This document shows, one piece after another, positions 10,301 to 18,355 of a stretch of DNA of 64,000 nt; within the stretch, counting starts at the first letter, position 1; each line of letters starts with the position of its first letter. The notes beneath the pieces were generated by a model. That model was given only the letters and a program-made list of their open reading frames with translations, did no database searches and was not told the DNA's origin. This stretch comes from Pseudomonas sp. C1C7 (lineage in GTDB: Bacteria > Pseudomonadota > Gammaproteobacteria > Pseudomonadales > Pseudomonadaceae). A program made the position numbers and the translations under genes. The DNA lies in contig NZ_JABFMP010000022.1 of assembly GCF_013359595.1 (NCBI RefSeq), forward strand, positions 51,007 through 115,006, written 5' to 3'.

Positions 10301-12097
10301 GGTACGTTTCAATGCGTATCCGCCGTCGGACCATTCGTGGGCATGTTCGAATACATGGCGCCAGCCGCCTTCGAGGGTTTGTTCAATGGCGGGCTGAAAG
10401 GCTTGCGGGCGGGTGGGATGATTGATCTGCCACGGATCCTTCGGCGTTTTACGGGAGACCCGAAAAGTGGCTCCGTCCATCCGGATCGAATGGGTGCTGC
10501 CTTGGGTATAGATGCCTTGGGGAACCCGTTGTACATCGGGCTCCAGTTCCACAGGCTGTCGATAGGCCTTGAGGTCGGGCTTCCAGAGCATGGCCTTGCC
10601 ATCGGCACGGGTCACCGCTTCGAAATCATCGAAAAAAGCCGCAGGCTCCTTCACATCTTTACCGATGGCGCTGCCCAGCACCTTGCCTGCCGCCGCGAAT
10701 GCGGCCATCTGCGCCAGGCCTTCGACAACATTGAGTAAATGGGACAGCGCTTCGGTGCGCTCGCCGTGGGTCCAGTCCTCCACGCCCTCATAGACTTCGC
10801 CGACCATTTCGATGACGGCCACGGTCAGCATCAACTGGCCCAGCACCGGTACGAAAAGCGAGGCCGTGTTCAACAGCAGGAGACCGGCCTCCAACAGGGC
10901 CTGGAGGGTCTTCTCTCGCTGTTGCGCATCGACAGTCGCCGTCGGGATCGCGAGGATTCGCGCGTCCTCTTGCGCCTTGTTGACGAAATCGCTGAACAGG
11001 ATATCCCCCGGACAACTGTCGGCTGGCAGCGCTTTGAGCACGCCAAGGCTCCTGTTCTTGTCGAACCGGTTGAAAAAGCCGACCTTGTCGTCGCCGGCGA
11101 GCAACTGCGTGGCGAAGTGCTTGCGAAAACTCTCGCTTTGCAGGTGCAGCGTCAGATAGGTTTTCAGGTCATTGAGCGAAGGGTATTCATAGAACGGCCG
11201 GCGGGGATTGTTGGGCATGTAGACCACGCACCTGGCATTGCGCTCGGTATCGATGGACGCCTTGCTGAACACCAGCACGCCGTACAGGCTGGCGTCATGA
11301 ATGACCAGCCCCTGCCAGTGCACCGGTGCCCCGTCGTAGAGGATGTCTTTGGCCTGGGCCAGCGGGACATCCCGTTCGATGACTTTGAGCAACATCCTGT
11401 AGGCCGCATCGCTGATGTCGTTTTTCAAAAAGGCCATGTGGGCGGCGCCCCGCATGTCCAGCAACCTGAGCCGGCGGACATCAGCGGAACCCGGGCCGGT
11501 AATGACCGCGTTTTTTGCAGGCACCGCCAGGACTTCGTTGATATGGCGCTGGTAACTGGCGCCCAGGTCCAGCTCGCGACACAGCGCAGCGAATTTTGCG
11601 GGTTTTATCCCGGAATCTGTCTGAGTTTTGTTGTCGATCCTGATCGCTGACTCTTCGAGAAAACCGTTGGGCTTCGCGTTTGCCTCGGTGAAATTGACCA
11701 TGGCCGCATGCAGCAGGCTGTGGGAGGTGGTGGTGATTTTGCCGTCGTAGCCGAGCGGAAACAGACCTGTGCCGGTGAACTTCTTTTCGACGATCTGCAG
11801 GGTGTCTCGCTCGACATCGACCTCCCGCTTCCACTTCGATTTGAGCGCACGGGTCAGCTCCTCCTTGCAGAACAGATCCAGCGGTTTGAGCTTTGCCAGC
11901 GCTTCAGACGCCCTTGAGTAGGTCAGATGGGATTGGGCAAGATCGGCTTTCAGGGCCTGGACCACGCTTAAGTCGGCGTTGGCCAGCCAGTCCGGAAGGG
12001 ATTTTTCCAGCACTTCGGCCTTGTCCAGGTCACCGGTGTGTTCCACCAGCGCGGCCAGGCGTTGCGCCGGGGTCAGGGTTGTAGCAGTCGCTTTCAT
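7307..12097 (-). CDS. Large DUF6543/LRR protein with C-terminal NEL-type E3 ubiquitin ligase domain
   Basis: A 1,596-residue protein. The N-terminal part (about 1-450) resembles the DUF6543 'dermonecrotic toxin' region of large Pseudomonas proteins, including the YMPNNPRRPFYEYPSL stretch (about 293-308) and a hydrophobic segment at about 399-432. Residues 1149-1280 hold leucine-rich repeats (LTRLELDGNRLTRLP, LQHLSLNDNRL, LRTLSLAGNRL, LDMVDLRGNEIRTLP). The last 300 residues resemble the NEL domain of the IpaH/SspH effectors; Cys1394 in SNCADSAAT fits the C-x-D catalytic motif. NEL enzymes transfer host ubiquitin to target proteins through this Cys. The start is the ATG at 12097 after AAGGA; an in-frame TTG at 12103 is too near the ribosome site. 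There is no N-terminal signal peptide, and no secretion genes lie nearby. The gene is single, between mnmC and the NAGGN genes. Delivery route and target are unknown. Confidence 0.85.
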   Translation of the reverse strand: MKATATTLTPAQRLAALVEHTGDLDKAEVLEKSLPDWLANADLSVVQALKADLAQSHLTYSRASEALAKLKPLDLFCKEELTRALKSKWKREVDVERDTLQIVEKKFTGTGLFPLGYDGKITTTSHSLLHAAMVNFTEANAKPNGFLEESAIRIDNKTQTDSGIKPAKFAALCRELDLGASYQRHINEVLAVPAKNAVITGPGSADVRRLRLLDMRGAAHMAFLKNDISDAAYRMLLKVIERDVPLAQAKDILYDGAPVHWQGLVIHDASLYGVLVFSKASIDTERNARCVVYMPNNPRRPFYEYPSLNDLKTYLTLHLQSESFRKHFATQLLAGDDKVGFFNRFDKNRSLGVLKALPADSCPGDILFSDFVNKAQEDARILAIPTATVDAQQREKTLQALLEAGLLLLNTASLFVPVLGQLMLTVAVIEMVGEVYEGVEDWTHGERTEALSHLLNVVEGLAQMAAFAAAGKVLGSAIGKDVKEPAAFFDDFEAVTRADGKAMLWKPDLKAYRQPVELEPDVQRVPQGIYTQGSTHSIRMDGATFRVSRKTPKDPWQINHPTRPQAFQPAIEQTLEGGWRHVFEHAHEWSDGGYALKRTHPHLGELSSDLAAMADITGLTPGRLHQLHESRLKLPQRLNDCAERFRLDRKITGLIEAMERGETASTGFVQEQLHALPTLPGWPAKRFIEVLDQKGVSIARYPKTSPANDLVNSVHVYRSQLNSGQLLDTVISGLYPKEVEAMIGTSASEAKPALLAQKIASHLKGNRQPLFDRLYEDYDGTASGDVAVLCEQVPGLPTRIAQELLEAVNGRERYFLFDRKIQGSDLAREVAQARFALRQDRALAGLHRPNLANADSDTLTFGLMDRVQGWEDGFRLELRQDSRTGTLLDAVGEANATSSGIIVKTSTGYQVTQSHDNVSSTVTSETLLQAILDALPAARRTRMGLTGDDTLDGTTLRLRLGKAGAGDSARSARLLRGESDKTARHLLSCVQSAPPAASQHPKSLFRKVRKLYPLFTDVQVSAFLDQAGSTPMLRMNRIRELKQQLDAFHKTLHAWRDDEVQMAKVPGRRSDVRINRRQVANAIENCWRRVPPPRWPLNQPHTSLTLERNPVGPLPTLTEQDVAHVRTLLIKDMEAGDELAYFLKPFKGLTRLELDGNRLTRLPEALSHMPDLQHLSLNDNRLVLTEHTLRKLADMRGLRTLSLAGNRLGATVDVSKMIDLQGLFLGSTHATELPVGLERLPYLDMVDLRGNEIRTLPEWLFDAPQRLARTINLRHNPLSSASSTKLKSYRDRTGEGMGYLENDVGVINEQMARDLWMPKSTEPNFVRRNHTWLALKNQPASDGFFRLLAEAGSTADSRYLREDMTRRVWRVIEATERGSALRDQLLSMAVKSNCADSAATIFSNLEVAVEIDGVVRHSVNAHDRAARLIKLGRALFNQDYLDTIAREKVKANPALDPVEVELAYRTGLAERLDLIGQPHYMRYASLAGVKPADLDAAYGRVINAQLSSELQTYLNGRTFWVDFLREHHGKQFTDLAEPFHERMQTAFESQGKLGDKYRAKVDGIMEEMQAAEEGLLERLTRAALNADESHVCFALD

Positions 12098-12334
12098 GGG
12101 CAATGTCCTTATTGCGTTCGGAAGCGCTCAAGCCTACGTCCCGCCACCTGTCGGCAGCGCAGCCTTACTTACCACCCGTTCCCCCGCCCATCTGCCCTGT
12201 CCTCACGGCCGATTTCCGGCTTATAACTCATTGATCTAAAACTACGAGAAGTCCGCCGGGTCAGTTTCTGAGTACCCGCCGTTTTGGCGCGGTATCGATT
12301 GACCCTCCCCAACGGAAAAACCGGTAAGGAATTT

Positions 12335-14107
12335 ATGTGCGGATTAGCTGGCGAGTTACGTTTTGACAATCAACCTGCAGACCTTGCAGCCATCGAACGA
12401 ATCACCCATCACCTGGCACCACGCGGCCCCGACGCCTGGGGCTTTCACAGTCAGGGGCCGATTGCCCTGGGCCACCGACGCCTGAAAATCATGGACCTGT
12501 CGGAGCACTCGGCGCAGCCGATGATCGATCAGCAACTGGGTCTGTCCCTGGCCTTCAACGGCGCGATCTACAACTACCCCGAACTGCGCGCCGAACTGGA
12601 AAGCCTCGGCTACACGTTCCATTCCGGTGGCGACACCGAAGTGCTGCTCAAGGGCTTTCATGCCTGGGGCGAGGCATTGCTGCCGAAACTCAACGGCATG
12701 TTCGCCTTCGCCATCTGGCAGCGCGATACCCAAAGCCTGTTCATCGCCCGCGACCGTCTGGGCGTCAAACCGCTTTACCTGTCGCGCACCGGCCAGCGCC
12801 TGCGTTTTGCCTCGTCGCTGCCAGCGCTGCTCAAGGGGGGCGACATCAACCCGATCCTCGATCCGGTGGCGCTCAATCACTACCTGAATTTCCATGCCGT
12901 GGTCCCCGCGCCGCGCACGCTGCTGGCGGGCATCGAAAAGCTGCCGCCGGCTACCTGGATGCGCATCGATGCCGATGGCCGCAGCGAACAGCACACCTGG
13001 TGGACCCTGCCGTACGGCCCCCATGCCGATGAGATGAACCTGACCCTCGAAGACTGGCGCGACCGGGTGCTCGACAGCACTCGCGAGGCGGTGGCGATCC
13101 GTCAGCGTGCGGCGGTGGATGTCGGTGTGCTGCTGTCCGGTGGTGTCGACTCGAGCATGCTGGTCGGCCTGTTGCGTGAAGTCGGCGTGGAAAACCTGTC
13201 GACCTTCTCCATCGGTTTTCAGGACGCCGGTGGCGAGCGCGGCGACGAGTTCCAGTATTCGGACCTGATCGCCCAGCACTACGGCACCCGCCACCACCAA
13301 CTGCGCATCGACGAAAAAGAGATCATCGAACAACTGCCCGCGGCCTTCAGCGCCATGAGCGAGCCGATGGTCAGCCACGACTGCATCGCCTTCTACCTGC
13401 TGTCCCGGGAAGTGTCGAAGCATTGCAAGGTGGTGCAGAGCGGCCAGGGCGCCGACGAACTGTTTGCCGGTTACCACTGGTACCCGCAGGTCGACGGCGC
13501 CAGCGATCCCTATGCGGCCTATCGCGAAGCCTTCTTCGATCGCAGCTACGAGGACTACGCCGCCACCGTGCAGCCGAAATGGCTGACAGCCAATGACGCC
13601 GCCGGTGACTTCGTGAAGGAACATTTCGCACAACCCGGCGCGGATGCCGCGGTGGACAAGGCCCTGCGCCTGGACAGCACGGTGATGCTGGTGGACGACC
13701 CGGTCAAACGCGTCGACAACATGACCATGGCCTGGGGCCTGGAAGCCCGTACGCCGTTTCTCGACTACCGACTGGTAGAACTGTCGGCGCGGGTGCCGGG
13801 TAAATTCAAGTTGCCGGACGGCGGCAAACAGGTGCTCAAGGAAGCCGCGCGACTGGTGATTCCGAGCGAGGTGATCGACCGCAAAAAAGGTTACTTCCCG
13901 GTGCCGGGCCTCAAGCACTTGCAAGGCGACACGCTGAACTGGGTGCGCGAACTGTTGCTCGACCCGAGCCAGGATCGCGGCCTGTTCAACCCGGCCATGC
14001 TCGACCGCCTGCTGACCGATCCCCAGGGCCAGTTGACGCCCCTGCGCGGCTCCAAGCTGTGGCAACTGGCGGCCCTGAACCTGTGGCTCAGCGAACAAGG
14101 AATCTGA
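12335..14107 (+). CDS. asnO: N-acetylglutaminylglutamine amidotransferase (asparagine synthetase-like)
   Basis: A 590-residue enzyme of the asparagine synthetase B fold. The start at 12335 is fixed by the requirement for Cys2 (MCGLAGEL), the N-terminal nucleophile of class II glutamine amidotransferases; AAGGA lies upstream. The C-terminal synthetase domain has the ATP pyrophosphatase loop SGGVDSS at 268-274 and the GQGADELFAGYHWYP segment. Together with the next gene, an AsnO of this type makes the osmoprotectant N-acetylglutaminylglutamine amide (NAGGN), adding the terminal amide. The stop is followed after three bases by ngs, so the two are co-transcribed and translationally close. A plain asparagine synthetase is unlikely because of this partner. 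Confidence 0.93.
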   Translation: MCGLAGELRFDNQPADLAAIERITHHLAPRGPDAWGFHSQGPIALGHRRLKIMDLSEHSAQPMIDQQLGLSLAFNGAIYNYPELRAELESLGYTFHSGGDTEVLLKGFHAWGEALLPKLNGMFAFAIWQRDTQSLFIARDRLGVKPLYLSRTGQRLRFASSLPALLKGGDINPILDPVALNHYLNFHAVVPAPRTLLAGIEKLPPATWMRIDADGRSEQHTWWTLPYGPHADEMNLTLEDWRDRVLDSTREAVAIRQRAAVDVGVLLSGGVDSSMLVGLLREVGVENLSTFSIGFQDAGGERGDEFQYSDLIAQHYGTRHHQLRIDEKEIIEQLPAAFSAMSEPMVSHDCIAFYLLSREVSKHCKVVQSGQGADELFAGYHWYPQVDGASDPYAAYREAFFDRSYEDYAATVQPKWLTANDAAGDFVKEHFAQPGADAAVDKALRLDSTVMLVDDPVKRVDNMTMAWGLEARTPFLDYRLVELSARVPGKFKLPDGGKQVLKEAARLVIPSEVIDRKKGYFPVPGLKHLQGDTLNWVRELLLDPSQDRGLFNPAMLDRLLTDPQGQLTPLRGSKLWQLAALNLWLSEQGI

Positions 14108-14110
14108 TCG

Positions 14111-15862
14111 ATGAAACCTCACGCTACGGCCATCAGCCAACGCCTGTTGCGCGGTCAGACGCCCTCCTACGAGCGCTTGCAGGCGCGGCTGGCCGAAGAC
14201 GGCAGCCAGCTGGGCGCAGAACCCATTGCAGTGCATTGCGGCTGGGGCCGGTTGTTGATCGGCCATACGTTTTCCGACGCGGCGTGCCTCGCCCGGGAAT
14301 TGCTCAACGAGCAGCCCGGCGAGCGCGACATCGCCTTGTACGTCGCCGCGCCCCAGCAGGTGCTGGGGTTGGAACCGGCCCAGTTGTTTCTCGATCCGTC
14401 CGACACCCTGCGTTTGTGGTTCAGCGATTATCGTCAGGCCACCCGGGTGTTTCGCGGCTTCCGTATCCGTCGCGCACAAAGCGAGGCGGACTGGCAGGCG
14501 ATCAATCAGCTGTATCAGGCTCGCGGCATGCTGCCCATCGATGCCACCCTGCTGACTCCACGTCATCTGGGCGGGCCGGTGTACTGGCTGGCCGAGGACG
14601 AGGACAGCGGCGCGGTGATCGGCAGTGTCATGGGCCTCAATCATCGCAAGGCGTTCAACGATCCGGAGAACGGCAGCAGCCTGTGGTGCCTGGCGGTCGA
14701 CCCGCATTGTTCGCGGCCCGGCGTCGGCGAGGTGCTGGTGCGGCATCTGGTGGAACACTTCATGAGCCGTGGCTTGAGCTACCTCGATCTGTCGGTGTTG
14801 CACGACAACCGGCAGGCGAAAAACCTCTACGCCAAACTCGGCTTTCGCAACCTGTCGACCTTCGCCATCAAGCGCAAGAACGGCATCAACCAGCCGCTGT
14901 TTCTCGGGCCTGGCCCTGAAGCCGAGTTCAATCCCTACGCGCGGATCATTGTCGAGGAAGCCTTGCGTCGCGGCATTGACTTGCAGGTCGACGATGCCGA
15001 CGCCGGGATGTTCACCTTGAGCCACGGCGGGCGCCGGGTGCGCTGCCGCGAATCTTTAAGCGACCTGACCAGCGCCGTCAGCATGACCCTCTGCCAGGAC
15101 AAGAGCCTGACCCACAAAACCCTCAAGGCCGCCGGCCTGAAGCTGCCCGCGCAGCAACTGGCGGGCAATGCCGATGACAATCTGGCGTTTCTCGACGAGC
15201 ACCAGCGGGTGGTGGTCAAGCCGCTGGACGGTGAGCAGGGTCAGGGGGTGGCGGTGGATTTGCAGAGCATCGAGGAGGTGCAGCAAGCCATCGAAGCGGC
15301 CCGTCGATTCGACAGCCGTGTGCTGCTGGAAAGCTTCCACGAAGGCCTGGACCTGCGGATTCTGGTGATCGGCTTTGAGGTGGTCGCTGCGGCGATTCGT
15401 CGGCCTGCCGAGGTGATCGGAGACGGTCAGCATTCGATCCGCGCGCTGATCGAAGCCCAGAGCCGGCGACGCCAGGCCGCCACCGGTGGCGAAAGCAAAA
15501 TCCCCCTGGACCACGAAACCGAGCGCACCTTGCAGGGTGCGGGTTTCGACTACGACAGCATTCTGCCAGCGGGCGAGCATCTGTTTGTGCGGCGCACGGC
15601 CAATCTGCATACCGGCGGGATTCTGGAGGACGTCACCGCGATTCTGCATCCGACCCTGGTGGATGCGGCGGTGCGGGCGGCCCGGGCGCTGGATATACCC
15701 ATGGTCGGCCTCGACCTGATGGTGTCTGCCGCGGATCGACCGGAGTACGTATTCATCGAAGCCAATGAACGCGCCGGGCTGGCCAATCATGAGCCGCAGC
15801 CGACGGCGGAGCGGTTTGTGGATTTGTTGTTTCCCTACAGTCAGCCGGCGGCTGGCAAATGA
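14111..15862 (+). CDS. ngs: N-acetylglutaminylglutamine synthetase (GNAT + ATP-grasp)
   Basis: A 583-residue two-part enzyme. The middle of the N-terminal half is a GNAT acetyltransferase (VDPHCSRPGVGEVLVRHL, then LSVLHDNRQAKNLYAKLGF). The C-terminal half is an ATP-grasp ligase of the glutathione/cyanophycin synthetase type (VVKPLDGEQGQGV, then VGLDLMVSA and FIEANERAGL). This fits acetylation plus dipeptide bond formation to give N-acetylglutaminylglutamine, which AsnO then amidates. The gene starts three bases after the asnO stop. A REP palindrome follows, then the third gene of the set. Confidence 0.92.
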   Translation: MKPHATAISQRLLRGQTPSYERLQARLAEDGSQLGAEPIAVHCGWGRLLIGHTFSDAACLARELLNEQPGERDIALYVAAPQQVLGLEPAQLFLDPSDTLRLWFSDYRQATRVFRGFRIRRAQSEADWQAINQLYQARGMLPIDATLLTPRHLGGPVYWLAEDEDSGAVIGSVMGLNHRKAFNDPENGSSLWCLAVDPHCSRPGVGEVLVRHLVEHFMSRGLSYLDLSVLHDNRQAKNLYAKLGFRNLSTFAIKRKNGINQPLFLGPGPEAEFNPYARIIVEEALRRGIDLQVDDADAGMFTLSHGGRRVRCRESLSDLTSAVSMTLCQDKSLTHKTLKAAGLKLPAQQLAGNADDNLAFLDEHQRVVVKPLDGEQGQGVAVDLQSIEEVQQAIEAARRFDSRVLLESFHEGLDLRILVIGFEVVAAAIRRPAEVIGDGQHSIRALIEAQSRRRQAATGGESKIPLDHETERTLQGAGFDYDSILPAGEHLFVRRTANLHTGGILEDVTAILHPTLVDAAVRAARALDIPMVGLDLMVSAADRPEYVFIEANERAGLANHEPQPTAERFVDLLFPYSQPAAGK

Positions 15863-15882
15863 TGCTGCGTCTGGACTGACGC

Positions 15883-15945
15883 CTTCGCGGGCAAGCCTCG
15901 CTCCTACAAAAGCGGACTCTGCAGGAGCGAGGCTTACCCGCGAAG
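15883..15945. repeat. REP palindrome inside the NAGGN gene set
   Basis: The arms 15883-15908 and 15920-15945 pair as CTTCGCGGGCAAGCCTCGCTCCTACA with its inverse; one arm has an A for G change (GGCTTACCCG). It lies between ngs and the M42 peptidase gene, so it may lower read-through to or stabilise part of the transcript. Confidence 0.85.
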
Positions 15946-16012
15946 AGGCCGGCACAGAAACCAAATTTCCATCATCGAAACCATCGATGTGCTCAACCCA
16001 TCAGGAGTTTCC

Positions 16013-17203
16013 ATGACCATCAAACACCCCGAACCCGACCTGAACTACCTGCAAAAAGTCCTGCTGGAAATGCTCGCCATCCCCAGCCCCACCGGCTTCA
16101 CCGACACCATCGTGCGCTATGTCGCCGAGCGTCTGGAGGAGCTGGGCATTCCGTTCGAGATGACCCGCCGCGGCACCATACGCGCCACCCTCAAGGGCAA
16201 GAAAAACAGCCCGGACCGAGCCGTTTCCGCGCACCTGGACACCATTGGCGCTGCCGTGCGTGCGATCAAGGACAACGGCCGTCTGACTCTGGCTCCCGTG
16301 GGTTGCTGGTCCAGCCGGTTTGCCGAGGGCAGCCGGGTCAGCCTGTTCACCGACAACGGCGTGATTCGCGGCAGCGTGTTGCCGCTGATGGCCTCCGGGC
16401 ATGCGTTCAATACCGCCATCGATGAAATGCCGATCAGTTGGGATCACATCGAACTGCGCCTGGACGCCTACTGCGCAACCCGCGCCGATTGCGACTCCCT
16501 GGGGATCAGCGTCGGTGACTACGTGGCCTTCGACCCGCTGCCGGAGTTCACCGAAAGCGGCCATATCAGCGCCCGTCACCTTGATGACAAGGCCGGCGTC
16601 GCGGCGTTATTGGCAGCGTTGAAGGCGATCGTCGACAGCGGCCAGGAGTTGCAGATCGACTGCCATCCGCTGTTCACCATCACCGAGGAAACCGGCAGTG
16701 GCGCGGCGGCGGCCTTGCCCTGGGATGTCAGCGAGTTCGTCGGCATCGACATCGCCCCGGTCGCTCCCGGCCAGCACTCCAGCGAACATGCAGTGAGCAT
16801 CGCGATGCAGGACTCCGGCGGGCCTTACGACTATCACCTGTCGCGGCATCTGCTGCGGCTGGCCAGCGACAACGAGTTGCCGGTGCGCCGCGACCTGTTC
16901 CGCTACTACTTCAGCGACGCCCATTCGGCGGTGACCGCCGGCCACGACATCCGCACCGCCCTGCTCGCCTTCGGCTGCGACGCGACCCACGGCTACGAAC
17001 GCACCCACATAGACAGCCTCGCCGCCCTGAGCCGCCTGCTCGGCGCCTACATCCTCAGCCCGCCTGTGTTCGCCAGCGATGCGCAGCCGGCCACCGGATC
17101 GCTGGACCGGTTCAGTCATCAGATCGAGCATGACACGCAGATGGAAAGCGATACGCGGGTGCCTTCGGTGGATAGTCTGGTGGGGCAGCGATCTGACGGC
17201 TGA
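16013..17203 (+). CDS. NAGGN-associated M42 family metallopeptidase
   Basis: A 396-residue di-metal aminopeptidase of family M42 (glutamyl aminopeptidase/cellulase M type). Metal and catalytic residues are visible in VSAHLDTIG, ARHLDDKAGV, ITEETGSGAA, GIDIAPV and FSDAHSAV. This subfamily is found next to asnO and ngs in many proteobacteria and is presumed to hydrolyse or recycle the NAGGN peptide, although that role is inferred from gene context. The ATG at 16013 follows AGGAG; the upstream in-frame start at 15989 has no such site. It is separated from ngs by 150 bases containing a REP element, so it may have its own promoter. Confidence 0.9.
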   Translation: MTIKHPEPDLNYLQKVLLEMLAIPSPTGFTDTIVRYVAERLEELGIPFEMTRRGTIRATLKGKKNSPDRAVSAHLDTIGAAVRAIKDNGRLTLAPVGCWSSRFAEGSRVSLFTDNGVIRGSVLPLMASGHAFNTAIDEMPISWDHIELRLDAYCATRADCDSLGISVGDYVAFDPLPEFTESGHISARHLDDKAGVAALLAALKAIVDSGQELQIDCHPLFTITEETGSGAAAALPWDVSEFVGIDIAPVAPGQHSSEHAVSIAMQDSGGPYDYHLSRHLLRLASDNELPVRRDLFRYYFSDAHSAVTAGHDIRTALLAFGCDATHGYERTHIDSLAALSRLLGAYILSPPVFASDAQPATGSLDRFSHQIEHDTQMESDTRVPSVDSLVGQRSDG

Positions 17204-17231
17204 TCCGGGATTTTAGCGCCTGACCTGACGT

Positions 17232-17310
17232 CTTCGCGGGCAAGCCTCGCTCCTACAGGGTTCGAGTCAATCTGACCCAAAACCTGTAGGAGCGAGGCTT
17301 GCCCGCGAAG
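17232..17310. repeat. REP palindrome
   Basis: The arms 17232-17259 and 17283-17310 are perfect inverted copies of CTTCGCGGGCAAGCCTCGCTCC.. with a 23-base loop. It lies downstream of the M42 gene and upstream of yheU. Confidence 0.88.
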
Positions 17311-17397
17311 GCGCCAGATCAGACAACACAAGGCACCAAGGCTAGCCGCAACCGAACATTCGCCGTAGCATCCCGACATTGTTCCCCCGAGGTGCCT

Positions 17398-17625
17398 ATG
17401 CTGATTCCCCACGACCAACTCGAAGTCGACACCCTGACCCGCCTGATCGAAGACTTCGTCACCCGCGACGGCACCGACAACGGCGACGACACGCCGCTGC
17501 AGACCCGCGTGCTGCGGGTGCGTCAGGCCTTGATCAAGGGCCAGGCGATGATCGTCTTCGATCCGGAAAGCGAGCAATGCCAGTTGATGCTCAAGCACGA
17601 CGTGCCCAAGCATCTATTCGACTGA
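17398..17625 (+). CDS. YheU family protein (UPF0270)
   Basis: A 75-residue acidic soluble protein of the YheU/UPF0270 family (MLIPHDQLEVDTLTRLIEDF..LREGT-like region, then RVRQALIKGQAMIVFD). The function is not established; E. coli YheU is similar in size. The start at 17398 gives the conserved N-terminus and has GAGGTG upstream. The last 12 bases overlap the 3' end of the convergent csrA paralogue. The stop is TGA at 17623-17625. Confidence 0.88.
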   Translation: MLIPHDQLEVDTLTRLIEDFVTRDGTDNGDDTPLQTRVLRVRQALIKGQAMIVFDPESEQCQLMLKHDVPKHLFD

Positions 17626-17805
17626 CTTTTCCTTTTTTGGCTGCTTGCGCTTGATCCGGTCGTAAATCTCGGACCGGTGCACATTGATGTGGCGCGGCGC
17701 TTCGACGCCGAAACGCACGCTGTTGCCATCGACCGCGACGACCCGAATGGAAATGTCGTCGCCGATTGAAATCAATTCGCCCACTACGCGACTGAGTACT
17801 AACAT
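17614..17805 (-). CDS. CsrA/Rsm family RNA-binding regulator (probably RsmI type)
   Basis: A 63-residue CsrA homologue. The RNA-contacting residues of the family are present: Leu4 and Arg44 (MLVLSR..NVHRSEIY). Such dimers bind GGA motifs in 5' leaders and block or alter translation; in Pseudomonas they act under Gac/Rsm control of secondary metabolism and biofilm. The MLVLSRVVGE start and the basic tail KRKQPKKEKSVE differ from the usual RsmA/RsmE sequences (MLILTR), so I take it as the third paralogue, often called RsmI. The Shine-Dalgarno AAGGA itself fits the A-N-GGA binding motif, which would allow autoregulation. It overlaps yheU by 12 bases tail to tail. Confidence 0.92.
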   Translation of the reverse strand: MLVLSRVVGELISIGDDISIRVVAVDGNSVRFGVEAPRHINVHRSEIYDRIKRKQPKKEKSVE

Positions 17806-17958
17806 GACTTGCGTCCTTCAGGGTTACCAGGCCCTGAAGATGCCCCGCGTGAGACGGGCCTACAAGGCAACAGCGGCAATCCAGAACGGACTGACAGCCC
17901 GCGAACCGACCTCCTGACGGAAACGTCTGACAAATCCTCTCGATGCAGGATCGATCCT

Positions 17959-18291
17959 TCAGGACGCGGAGAAACGCGGGCCGAAAAGGATGACGCTCGC
18001 CCCGATCACGCACAGCGCCACGCCGATCCAGTCCGAGCCCAACGGACGGATCCGCTCGACCACCGCCAGCCAGCCAATCGAGGCAATGATGTAGATGCCG
18101 CCGTAAGCCGCGTAGGCGCGACCGGCGTAAGTGGCTTCGATGCGGGTCAGCAACAGGGCGAACAGGGTCAGGCTGAGCAGCGCCGGCAGCACCCACCAGA
18201 CACTTTTGCCCTGGCGCAACCACATCCAGAAGGCGAAGCAGCCGGCGATTTCGAACAGCGCGGCGAGGAAGAACCACAGGTAGTTGAGCAT
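17959..18291 (-). CDS. ynfA: YnfA family inner membrane protein (UPF0060)
   Basis: A 110-residue protein with four predicted membrane helices (LWFFLAALFEIAGCFAFW, LPALLSLTLFALLL, AYGGIYIIASIGWLAV, IGVALCVIGASVILF) and the family motif RAYAAYGGIYI. YnfA proteins resemble small multidrug resistance transporters in fold and length, and some members confer efflux, but the substrate here is unknown. It starts 64 bases downstream of the SDR gene in the same direction, so the two may be co-transcribed. Confidence 0.92.
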   Translation of the reverse strand: MLNYLWFFLAALFEIAGCFAFWMWLRQGKSVWWVLPALLSLTLFALLLTRIEATYAGRAYAAYGGIYIIASIGWLAVVERIRPLGSDWIGVALCVIGASVILFGPRFSAS

Positions 18292-18355
18292 GGGAGTGTC
18301 CCGTCAGGATGGCCAATGGCGGCCACCCTAACGAGGCTGTCGACTGCGGGCAAGA

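Noticed and set aside
12356..15025. An 889-codon minus-strand open frame opposite asnO and ngs
   Set aside because: It spans two well-supported plus-strand genes with catalytic motifs and has no recognisable domain.
17250..17290. tRNA-like GGTTCGAGTC string
   Set aside because: It is the loop of a REP palindrome with no cloverleaf or acceptor stem. No tRNA was found elsewhere.
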